Of a DNA stretch of 64,000 nt, positions 56,845 through 64,000 are shown piece by piece (the stretch's first letter is position 1; each line of letters begins with the position of its first letter). Under the pieces are notes generated by a model that worked only from the letters and a program-made list of their open reading frames with translations, had not been told where the DNA came from and ran no database searches. The translations under genes were made by a program, and so were the position numbers. This stretch comes from Platycnemis pennipes (lineage: Eukaryota > Arthropoda > Insecta > Odonata > Platycnemididae): NCBI GenBank assembly GCA_933228895.1, contig OW121855.1, positions 72,564,698 to 72,628,697 of the forward strand, in the 5' to 3' direction.

Positions 56845-56925
56845 ACAGTTACCTGCAACCCACCCCGAGGGTGTGTAGCAGGGTGTGAACCATCACCAGG
56901 TATTCACTCTGAAATGGGGAGAGTT
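56845..56925 (+). repeat. Dispersed 'CCCTGCAA..CCACC' repeat copy
   Basis: TTACCTGCAACCCACCCCGA, GGGTGTGTAGCAGGGTGTGA and ACCATCACCAGGTATTCACT keep the order of the 46.6-kb copy. Confidence 0.7.
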
Positions 56926-57130
56926 AAATTTACACTTACCATCGTGCAGGCTTCAAAAATACTATTCTCCCCATGCCCTAATTACATACGGCTGAGAGGT
57001 ATAATATTATTATTTTGCAGGCAATGTTAGGTACAAATTTAAAAGACTAGTGCAGCTGAATTGTTAGTGATAAACAAAGCAATGCAATAAATTGATTATT
57101 AAGGTTTTTCTAATTATAAATTAATTAATT

Positions 57131-57439
57131 TGAACATACATCTGGAGCATGCTACTGTATGGCAGTGAAGCTTGGACGATGATGGAAGCAGAGAAGTCAA
57201 GGTTAGAAGCATTTGAAATATGGTGAAATCTTAAGACACGATGGAGACAATCGTTCAGGGAAAAGTAAACAGAAAATTGGAAAAGGCAGGACTCTTATCA
57301 CATATATGGAACAAGTTGTGAAGGATTTAAAAGAGAAATATTATGGCAATATGAAGAGGTTGGCCGATGGAAGAATTGAGTGGAGGGCTGCGTCAAACCA
57401 ATCTTATTGATGATTGATCGTTGATCGTTATTGATGAAG
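57131..57439 (+). pseudogene. RTE 3' fragment with internal deletion
   Basis: This encodes TYIWSMLLYGSEAWTMMEAE (57134 onward), RLEAFEIW, then jumps directly to the LRHDG-like part, deleting about 120 bases that should encode the CYRRMLKIKWID...NLIGH section. The C-terminal part is GRTLITYMEQVVKDLKEKYY and KRLADGRIEWRAASNQS, and the 3' end is CCAATCTTATTGATGATTG. TTAATTAAT at both sides (57121-57129 and 57440-57448) may be a target-site duplication, but in A+T-rich DNA that is weak evidence. Confidence 0.85.
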
Positions 57440-57690
57440 TTAATTAATAATATATATTTTCCAAATCAAGGATGCGTATTGTTAAAATGCGATTTAAGTT
57501 ATAGTTAATCCAATAGAATAATATAATATTAATATAATCTGACTTAAGTAATGGTAATTGTTAAGTCATTTAAACTGAATTATAATATTAAAACATGAAC
57601 ATGTTAAAAAAACATCAGTATGTCAAAGTACTTCATACTCTGCAATAACTATTCTATTTTCCCTATCTAAATTTGCTCTAATCTATTGCT

Positions 57691-57702
57691 ACCCTTAAGA
57701 AT
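57691..57702 (+). repeat. Target-site duplication, left copy
   Basis: ACCCTTAAGAAT directly precedes the truncated RTE copy and is repeated exactly at 58794-58805. Confidence 0.9.
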
Positions 57703-58793
57703 TCATTGCATTTGTGGATTTAGAGAAGGCCTTTGACAACGTGGATTGGGATTCAATGCTTGGAATTCTGAAGGGAATTGGAGTGTCCTACAATGACCGA
57801 AGAATTATGTACAGACACAGTCTGTACAAAAACCAAGTTGCTGTGATTAAATCTGGACCCAGCTGTGAAGAGGCAAGAATAAGGAAAGGAGTGAGACAAG
57901 GCTGCGCACTGTCTCCCGTAATTTTCAAGGTTTACATCGAGAGAGCCATAAATGAAGTCAAGGAGAAGTGTTCTGGAGTGAAAATCCACGGAGAAACAAT
58001 CAGTATGCTACGATTCGCTGATGACATAGCTCTCATAGCAGAGACAGAGAAGGAGCTGAATAAGATGCTAACAACCATGGAAAGGACTATGGCCAGATAT
58101 CAGCTGAAGATCAATAAGAAGAAGACTAAGATATTGGTGTGCAGCAAAAGAGAAGAGGCCAAAACCAACGTTAAACTAGGAAAACAGAAACTGGAAGAGG
58201 TGAAAGAGTTCTGTTACCTGGGAAGCAGAGTAACCAACGATGGACGAAGCAAGAAAGAAATAGTTAGTAGAATAGCCCAGGCAAAGAGGGCATTCTTTCA
58301 AAAGAAGAATCTACTTACAGCAGGAAATACAAGCATAGAAGTAAGGAAACAGTTCATCAGAACATACATCTGGAGCATTTTTCTTTACGGCAGTGAATCA
58401 TGGACGATGACAGCAGCGGAGAAGAAAAGGGTAGAAGCATTTGAAATGTGGTGTTACAGAAGAATGCTGAAGATTAAATGGATCGACCGAGTAAGTAACG
58501 AGGAAGTGCTAAGAAGAGTAGGAGAAAAGAGAAGTCTGCTGACAACTCTAAAAAGAAGAAGGGAAAACTTAATCGGCCATATCTTGAGACACGACGGCCT
58601 GATGAAGACTATCGTCGAGGGAAAAGTGAACGGGAAGATTGGAAAAGGCAGGCCTCGTATGAGATATATGGAACAAGTTGTGAAGAGTGTAAAAGAGAAG
58701 AATTACGTCACAATGAAAAGGTTGGCCGATAGAAGAATCGAGTGGAAAGCTGCGTCAAACCAATCCTAGGATTGTTGACCAATGATGATGATG
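57703..58793 (+). mobile_element. Young 5'-truncated RTE-type retrotransposon with 351-codon open RT/C-terminal frame
   Basis: This copy is open from its truncation point to the natural stop (frame 57714-58769, starting at GTG inside the gene, so the first codon is not a true start). It encodes the back half of an RTE reverse transcriptase: palm motif A FVDLEKAFDN (residues 1-9), RQGCALSP (61-68), the catalytic FADD box (101-104), LGSRVTNDGRSKKEI (169-183), YIWSIFLYGSESWTM (218-232) and the C-terminal SNEEVLRRVGEKRSLLTTLK (261-280), NLIGHILRHDG (285-295) and GKGRPRMRYM. The N-terminal endonuclease and RT fingers are missing. The stop lies within CCAATCCTAGG and the 3' end is ATGATGATGATG. A perfect 12-bp target-site duplication flanks it. 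Absence of stops in 351 codons suggests recent insertion by target-primed reverse transcription. It is not autonomous. Confidence 0.95.
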
Positions 58794-58805
58794 ACCCTTA
58801 AGAAT
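58794..58805 (+). repeat. Target-site duplication, right copy
   Basis: ACCCTTAAGAAT identical to 57691-57702, immediately after the ATG-rich tail. Confidence 0.9.
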
Positions 58806-58809
58806 GTTA

Positions 58810-59690
58810 CTCTCCCTATTTACCCATGGTGCGGGGAAGAAAACGCTAGATTGGACTTCACAATATATTTTAATCTGACCTACCATGATTACCATACTGT
58901 GTCATTTTTAATGCGAATGGTTGAGCATGAGCACTAGCGATTTTTTTGTAAAGCCTCTTTTTGCTATGAGAAGGGTTGGGAAGAGAAGGTTGACGGGTTG
59001 AGGGGGATAGAGGAAGGAGGTCTGATAAGAGGGCATGAACAAATGGAACCACAGAGACAATAGATCACGCAAAGCGAAGTCGCGGGTGCAAAAACCTTTA
59101 AGAGAGGTAAAATGCATATTAAAAGTCTGGCCATTGCATAAAATGCTGTCTCTTGGTATATTTAAAGTTTCAAACTGTTCAAAACAATCCAGCTCCCACT
59201 CTTTTGCATAAAATCTGTTGTTTAAAACTTCTCACATGTCCCTTCTCTCACATGTGACTTGCAAAACCAGTTGAGTCATCTCTCTTTCCGAAGCACTTTA
59301 AATTTTCAATAGTCCACCTTGAAGATGACACACGGCGTCAAAACCACGGTCGGTCAAACTAAGATTTAGTGTGGAGTTCCGAATTGTGTTTTCTCTCCTG
59401 CAACATGGACTTAAGAATTTTTCGGAAATGTGAACCTGATCCTCTTTGTTATAGAATATATTTTAATTTTTGCTATTCATTTAGTGATCTATTCATTAAG
59501 ATATATTTAAATGGACGAAACACTCTTACTCCGACTACTGTATTTCATAATATTCCCTTCTCTAGTTTCGCTTACCCCTGGTCTCTGTAAATTCTACTTA
59601 CGCAGCAAGATCGTATCCGGGTTTCTGATAATTTGGATTTCTACTAGGTACCCTTCCACCCTCCCATTCCAAATGCATGCTTTTCCCTAT
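58810..59690. other. No gene recognised; one copy of the GAAA-palindrome motif
   Basis: At 59316-59345, CCTTGAAGATGACACACGGC, GTCAAAACCACGGTCGG is a degenerate plus-strand copy of the stem-loop motif. The remainder holds nothing I can name. Confidence 0.4.
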
Positions 59691-59692
59691 TT

Positions 59693-59742
59693 CCCCGCAA
59701 ACCAATCCTAGGATTGTTGACCCTTGACGATGATGATGATGA
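59693..59742 (+). pseudogene. Minimal RTE 3' end (50 bp)
   Basis: AAACCAATCCTAGGATTGTT, GACCCTTGACGATGATGATG: only the non-coding end of the main RTE family. Such tiny 3' pieces can come from extreme 5' truncation. Confidence 0.75.
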
Positions 59743-59999
59743 AGTGCTTAAAGCGTGGGACAAATTTTAACCTTTGAGAATATGAATAACTAAATTTTGG
59801 GGGTGTGACAGAGTTAATGGCTTTATAATATATTTGTCCTGGTTCTGACCCCATAGGCATTAAAATATTAAGCAAATGGAAGGATGAAATTTCTTAGAAG
59901 ACGATGGCTTTTAAGAAAACACTAACTTCCCGCTCCAAGGGACCAGACTGGAAAGATCCCAGTATTTTTTATTATCTGAATCCCCATTTGGATACGATG

Positions 60000-60425
60000 T
60001 GGACATGTTCAGTACTCAGACCGATGGATGAGCCGTAAATCTGTGAACTCCCTGGTGCGTTTCGTCTATAATAGGCTGATGTTACTTCGCTTCTCACTCC
60101 AAAGACGACGATTCGAATCCCCGCAGTATTTCATTAGAATTACCTCAGGCGACCTCTTGAGATAAAATGGCGACGTTTCATCCATTCTACTGCGGGCGTC
60201 CTCAGGCAAGGCTGAAGTGAAAAATGCTTCGAAGTTGGCATCAAAACGCTGCCATTTTATCAGAATGAAAACGCGGAAGACTCCCGAAAGCTTCCTACAA
60301 TCATTTTCCATTGGAATCCGCACTGAGAATGCATGTACCAAATTAAGTACCTACTCAGACCAATGGATGAGCCGTAAAATTGTAAACCCCTCGGCGCGTT
60401 TCGTCAAGAGTAGGCTTTATGCCCC
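60000..60425 (+). mobile_element. Two SINE-body fragments flanking a small inverted repeat
   Basis: GTACTCAGACCGATGGATGA, GCCGTAAATCTGTGAACTCC and GTGCGTTTCGTC (60010-60075) recur as CTACTCAGACCAATGGATGA, GCCGTAAAATTGTAAACCCC and GCGCGTTTCGTC at 60352-60415, about 345 bases apart. Between them GATAAAATGGCGACGTTTC (60161-60179) pairs with AAACGCTGCCATTTTATCA (60243-60263), and CGTCCTCAGG at 60197 is the complement of a CTGAGGACG motif start. Confidence 0.65.
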
Positions 60426-60429
60426 GTTT

Positions 60430-61920
60430 CCACTACTAACGTATTTACAGATGCGTTCCCACAACACTCGTAAAAATCAGTGTTGCCCTCCCTTGGCAGC
60501 GATCTGAACAAGTTGCTGGTAAAAGTAGTTTAAAATACATTCAGAATTCCAGCACATTCTTCATGTTTTTTTAAAAAATATAAGACACTCATTCTCCCTT
60601 GTTCATCAATATATAGCCGGCAAATATTTACTTTGTCCAACTTTATTGAATATCGTGATTCGTCTTTCCTAGTTTCCGCCCCGCCGCCAGCGCCTAACCA
60701 TTGTAAAATGGCATGGTTTCGAACTACGAGTTACTATGGTCCTTACGTGCATTCCCACGGTGTTTTTTGGTCACACGCGTATGTACGCGCGTACATACGC
60801 TAGTAGTGGAAGCAGGGAATTAGGCTGTTCCGATTTTCCCTCATCGCCCTTCCGCATACTCCTTCCATTCTGATCCTTAAACCTCTCTTTCCGACCTCCC
60901 TTTGTCTTCCATTCCCTCTTCGAGGCGCCTTTGAGTGTGAGGGCGTGTTTGAAACCGCCGCCAATGCCTTCCAGTCTTCTCAAGCAACCCTTTGGATTTC
61001 TATCCCTTCCGAGACGTGTCTCAAACAGCGTTCCATTCGAAGACGGGCGGAAGAGAACGGGAGGAGGAGGAGTAGGCGGAGAGACCCTTTTTCGTCGGGG
61101 AAGAATGAAGGGGGGAGCAGACGGGACGCGGTGACGACGGGACAAGGGGACCGTGACCCACTTGCCTCGCTTTGTGGGGGCGTGTGTCTCTGCCATTGTG
61201 GAGTCCGTGCCACCCTCGGAAGCGCCTCAGGGCAGGGAGACGTGTTTGCATGGGTTTGGAGGGGGTGGAGGCGTGGGACGTAACCCTACCGTCGCTATTA
61301 GCCTATTCTCCACTGAAGGCGCCAATTGGTCGGCAGCTTATTGTCCAAACCCATGGATAGAATAGTGGATTTAAGTTTCAGGTGCTCCAAACTGCTGAAG
61401 TTATAAATTGAGTGGAATTCGAGGGCAGTTTATGGGGCGTGGAAGACACTATAACATGAAATAAGCTTTGTATGCACTATAAAATGAAATAAACTTTGCA
61501 AGTGTGGAATTTATTATGTATTCATACCAAAGCTTATTACATTCTGTAGCGGAAATAAAAGACAACTAACTTGGTTTTTACCAAATCATATTTATTGTAT
61601 TGACATCTTTCAAAGAGAAACAGAGAAAGAATATTCCCTCACTCTTATGTAGAAACCACAACCTTTGTTGCTGTTTTTGATTCTGGTCTCTAAATAAAAG
61701 TGTGAAAGAACATTAATTTTCTTTCTCTGTTCCTCCCTTGAAGATGGATTTAAGATCTTCCACAAAGCTAGTGCCATCACTTTGTCATATCATCAGGTTT
61801 ACATGCGTGTGCCATAATCACCATCTGATGACGGCACGATGAATCGAAGTTAGGTTTGGAGTATAATAAATCTGAAGTGGCATTTACAAATTTTATTGTT
61901 TTTTTTATTTTCATAATGGG
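60430..61920. other. No gene recognised; G+C-rich block with palindrome
   Basis: The block 60660-61360 is G+C- and CpG-rich with overlapping frames of up to 141 codons on both strands, all compositionally skewed (Pro/Arg/Gly/Ser). It could be a CpG-rich regulatory region or an old G+C-rich repeat; I see no promoter motif. At 61815-61870 CATCTGATGACGGCACGATG and AATCGAAGTTAGG is a weak stem-loop motif. Confidence 0.4.
60772..60800. repeat. 24-bp perfect palindrome of alternating purine-pyrimidine
   Basis: Bases 60777-60800 equal their own reverse complement (half-site GCGTATGTACGC). All 29 bases from 60772 to 60800 alternate pyrimidine and purine, the base pattern that favours Z-DNA, and the palindrome could extrude as a cruciform. 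Confidence 0.95.
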
Positions 61921-61924
61921 AAAA

Positions 61925-62065
61925 ATTCAGTACTCCGTACTCAGTCCAATACTCCGTCCATCGTATGAGACGTTTACCATGATCCCCATCGAGCCTTTTG
62001 TTTAGAGCAGGCTAGTGCCGACGTCAGTTCTCCCTCCATGCTTCCTCCAAAGAAGAGGTGTTGAA
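61925..62065 (+). mobile_element. SINE body copy
   Basis: ACTCCGTCCATCGTATGAGA, CGTTTACCATGATCCCCATC, GAGCAGGCTAGTGCCGACGT and CTCCCTCCATGC follow the family order. There is no head; an ACTCCGTACTCAGTCCAAT internal duplication is seen at its start. Confidence 0.7.
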
Positions 62066-62311
62066 CACGTCTGGAGAGGAGAGAAGATCAGTGGTGAAAA
62101 ACGGAGAGTAGGTAGATGTGGCAGGTATTTGAGGATTATGTGATTCTGAATTAGCAATTGAAGGTAGTGTGGTGGGTAAGCGTAGGTGAGGAAGAAAAGG
62201 TATTATGTATATTATAAAAAAGGGTGGGAAAAACGGACACTTGAAGAAGTTAATAATTTACGGCTGGAGTTGATAGATGAATCAAACGCATGAAATAATA
62301 TACAGTGCTGC

Positions 62312-62650
62312 TTTGCGCTCATCATCATCGACATCAACCAACAATCCTTAGATTAGTTGGACGCAGCTCTTCGCATGATTCTCCTATCAGCTTACCTCTT
62401 CGTATTTACGTAATATTTCTCTTTCACATTCTTCATCGTCGTTCTATGTATCTCATACCAAGCCTTCCTTTGCCATTCTCCCCGTTTGCTTGTCCCTAGA
62501 CGATTATCTTTTTCAGACCATCACGTCTCAAATATGCCTGCTTAAGTTATTCCGTCTTCTTCTTAAGATTTTTAGAAGACTTCTTTTTTCTGCCACTCAC
62601 CATAGGACTTCTTTATCAGTCGCTCGGTCGATCCATTTTATTCTTGGTAA
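62312..62650 (-). pseudogene. RTE 3'-end fragment, main family
   Basis: The plus-strand left edge CATCATCATCGACATCAACC, AACAATCCTTAGATTAGTTG is the complement of the 3' end. It extends through the complement of the EEVLRRVGEKR-coding part and stops at CGGTCGATCCATTTTATTCT (IKWIDR). Confidence 0.85.
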
Positions 62651-62654
62651 CATG

Positions 62655-63050
62655 CGCTATGCATTTTATTGAAGGCTTTCCTTTGTCATTCTTCCGTTCA
62701 CTTATCTCTCAACGACTGTCTTCATCATATCATCATGTCTCAAGAGATGGCCAACTAGGTTGTCCCGCTTTCTTTTTATGATTTTCAGAAGACTACTCTT
62801 TTCTCTTTTCTTCAGCTCTTCTCAGCGTTTCTTCGTTAGTCACTTGCTCGATCCGTTATATTTTCATAATTCTTCTGTGAAACCAAATTTCGAATACATC
62901 CGGCCTTGAATTCTTTGCTGCTGTAAGGGTCCATGCCTGCTTGCAATAAAAAAGCATGCTCCAGATGTAAGCTATTATAACGTGTTTCCTTACATTCATT
63001 TTGATATTTCCAGCAGTAACTAGATTCTTCTTTAAGTAGGATGTCCTCTT
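62655..63050 (-). pseudogene. Second RTE fragment, tandem and overlapping in content with the previous one
   Basis: The minus strand encodes FYCKQAWTLTAAKNSRPDVF, EIWFHRRIMKI, IEQVTNEETLRRAEEKREKS, SLLKIIKRKRDNLVGHLLRH and DDMMKTVVER with a few stops. The last part is also present in 62312-62650, so the C-terminal coding region occurs twice in the same orientation. Confidence 0.8.
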
Positions 63051-63067
63051 CTACATCTACATAATAC

Positions 63068-63146
63068 CAAAATATTTTTATATATTTTAATAATATTTAT
63101 ATGCAAAATATTTTTATATATTTTAAAAATATTTATATGCAAAATG
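63068..63146. repeat. 36-bp tandem repeat, 2.2 units, A+T-rich
   Basis: CAAAATATTTTTATATATTT and its continuation repeat at 63104 with one substitution, followed by a partial third unit. It follows the string TTCTACATCTACATAATACC, the usual start of the 'CCCTGCAA..CCACC' family. Confidence 0.85.
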
Positions 63147-63164
63147 TTTTTAACGTCATCACTG

Positions 63165-63540
63165 GAAATATTATTTTGGAATTAATTTAAGAGATTTAGT
63201 CTAAATTTCAACCTGCGATCTGACAATGATTCCCATTTTAATTCATTTAATAGACTGGTTACGCTTATATGATTATCGTACCGTCCCTTTACAAATCTTG
63301 CCGATCTTCGCTGAACACGTTCAAGTTAATTATTTAGGCCGATTCCGTAGGGATCCCATATACTGGCGGCATATTCCAAATGAGGTCTAACAAGGGAAAC
63401 GTAGCTGATTTCTTGTACATGATCGTCACATTTACCCAATACTCTTCTGATGAATCCCAGTTTACGATTAGCTAGTCCCGTTATTTCACGTAAGTGTTTA
63501 TCCCAGGATAGATAGTCGTATTCCAAGATATTAATTATTT
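63165..63540 (-). pseudogene. CR1/L2-type LINE reverse transcriptase C-terminal fragment
   Basis: The minus strand encodes LSWDKHLREITGLANRKLGF, IRRVLGKCDDHVQEISYVSL, VRPHLEYAASIWDPY, one stop, then LERVQRRSARFVKGRYDN and SVTSLLNELKWESLSDRRLK in a single frame. This is the region after the YADD box in CR1/L2/Jockey LINEs (the 'SLVRPxLEYAxxVWDPY...IExVQRRAARFV' signature). One in-frame stop at about 63327 and loss of both ends make it a pseudogene. Confidence 0.9.
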
Positions 63541-63620
63541 ACGTAGTAGGGTGGAGAGAATCCCGGCGTCGGCATAAGTCTTCTCTTAACGAAAAGAGCC
63601 AAGGAGACCTTTTCGCTTTT
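63541..63620 (-). mobile_element. SINE body fragment at the 5' edge of the LINE fragment
   Basis: The minus strand reads GGTCTCCTTGGCTCTTTTCG, TTAAGAGAAGACTTATGCCG, ACGCCGGGATTCTCTCCACC, the family core. It abuts the LINE fragment with no gap. Confidence 0.8.
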
Positions 63621-63624
63621 ATGT

Positions 63625-64000
63625 AATCCTCAAAAAGTGAGATTTTGAATATTTTGGGGAAGCTGGATAAAGGAATATTGTTAAGAGATGGTTGTATAAA
63701 GTCTTGCGTATCTGAGCATGATAAGCGTAACGTAGCCAGTTTGAGTCAAGAGTCAGTTTTACAATTGCTACTTAGAGATTTAATATCAGAGTTAAAGAAT
63801 TAAGATTAATTACAAGAACCCTGGAGTACATATATTTTCACGGACAATGAAACCGAACGGAAATTACTTACAAGAGCCAAGGGATAATTAATTGTATTTT
63901 CGAGGAAAAAGTCGAAGCGGAATTCGAAAATTAGGAAGGCTGAAATTGGATTATATTGGCCACTTTAGTTACGTGGGTTGAGTTGCTTTTGGTAAATATG
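63625..64000. other. No gene recognised
   Basis: No identifiable features to the right edge. Confidence 0.4.

Noticed and set aside
57714..58769. Host gene with GTG start
   Set aside because: The frame is open only because the element is truncated upstream; motifs and flanking duplication show a retrotransposon fragment.
60771..61283. Overlapping frames of 112-141 codons on both strands
   Set aside because: All arise from a CpG-rich block with few stop codons; composition is skewed and no family is recognised.
1..64000. CRISPR array, rRNA genes, bacterial operons or integrated virus
   Set aside because: No regularly spaced repeats with spacers, no rRNA-like sequence, no operon-like gene packing, and no LTR-retrovirus or viral gene signature was seen.

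Overview
The window is eukaryotic, non-genic, repeat-rich DNA. There is no operon structure, no ribosome-binding sites and no long intact host gene, and the sequence is A+T-rich with isolated G+C-rich blocks. It is packed with decayed non-LTR retrotransposons, tRNA-derived SINEs, terminal-inverted-repeat elements, foldback (palindromic) elements and one Penelope-like element remnant. The mixture of RTE-type LINEs with 3' ends reading CCAATCCTAGGATTG...(ATG)n, tRNA-headed SINEs and Penelope-like DNA fits an arthropod, probably an insect with a large genome. I cannot fix the species from the sequence.

Layout. 0-5.4 kb: an RTE pseudogene running off the left edge, a tail-to-tail RTE fragment, and a Jockey/CR1-type LINE bracketed by 140-bp direct repeats. 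5.4-15 kb: SINEs in several states, including a SINE whose 3' end matches that of a LINE found at 21.1-21.3 kb. 15.8-21.4 kb: RTE fragments, a complete 837-bp TIR element, a 90-bp-arm foldback and a LINE 3' end. 21.6-22.0 kb: a short stretch with coding-like frames on both strands. 23.9-34 kb: a tRNA-like cloverleaf, a second TIR element with long arms, RTE scraps and a Penelope-like GIY-YIG endonuclease fragment. 35-41 kb: a 180-bp tandem SINE-tail duplication and a nested insertion (RTE inside a second copy of the 16-kb TIR element). 41-63 kb: more foldbacks, SINEs and RTE fragments, including a young 5'-truncated RTE copy with a 351-codon open frame and a perfect 12-bp target-site duplication, a 24-bp perfect palindrome of strictly alternating purine-pyrimidine, and a CR1/L2-type LINE fragment at the right edge.

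How the parts relate. The RTE elements supply reverse transcriptase for their own family. SINEs that share a LINE 3' tail probably borrowed machinery from that LINE. The TIR elements carry no visible transposase and would depend on enzymes encoded elsewhere. The most unusual recurring signal is a small motif, a TGAC-type stem-loop followed by GAAA and a short palindrome, seen at about nine loci and usually in inverted pairs. It resembles the structured ends of Penelope-like elements and, more loosely, a hammerhead ribozyme. No new multi-gene system is evident. Boundaries are read by eye and most are good to 5-30 bases.
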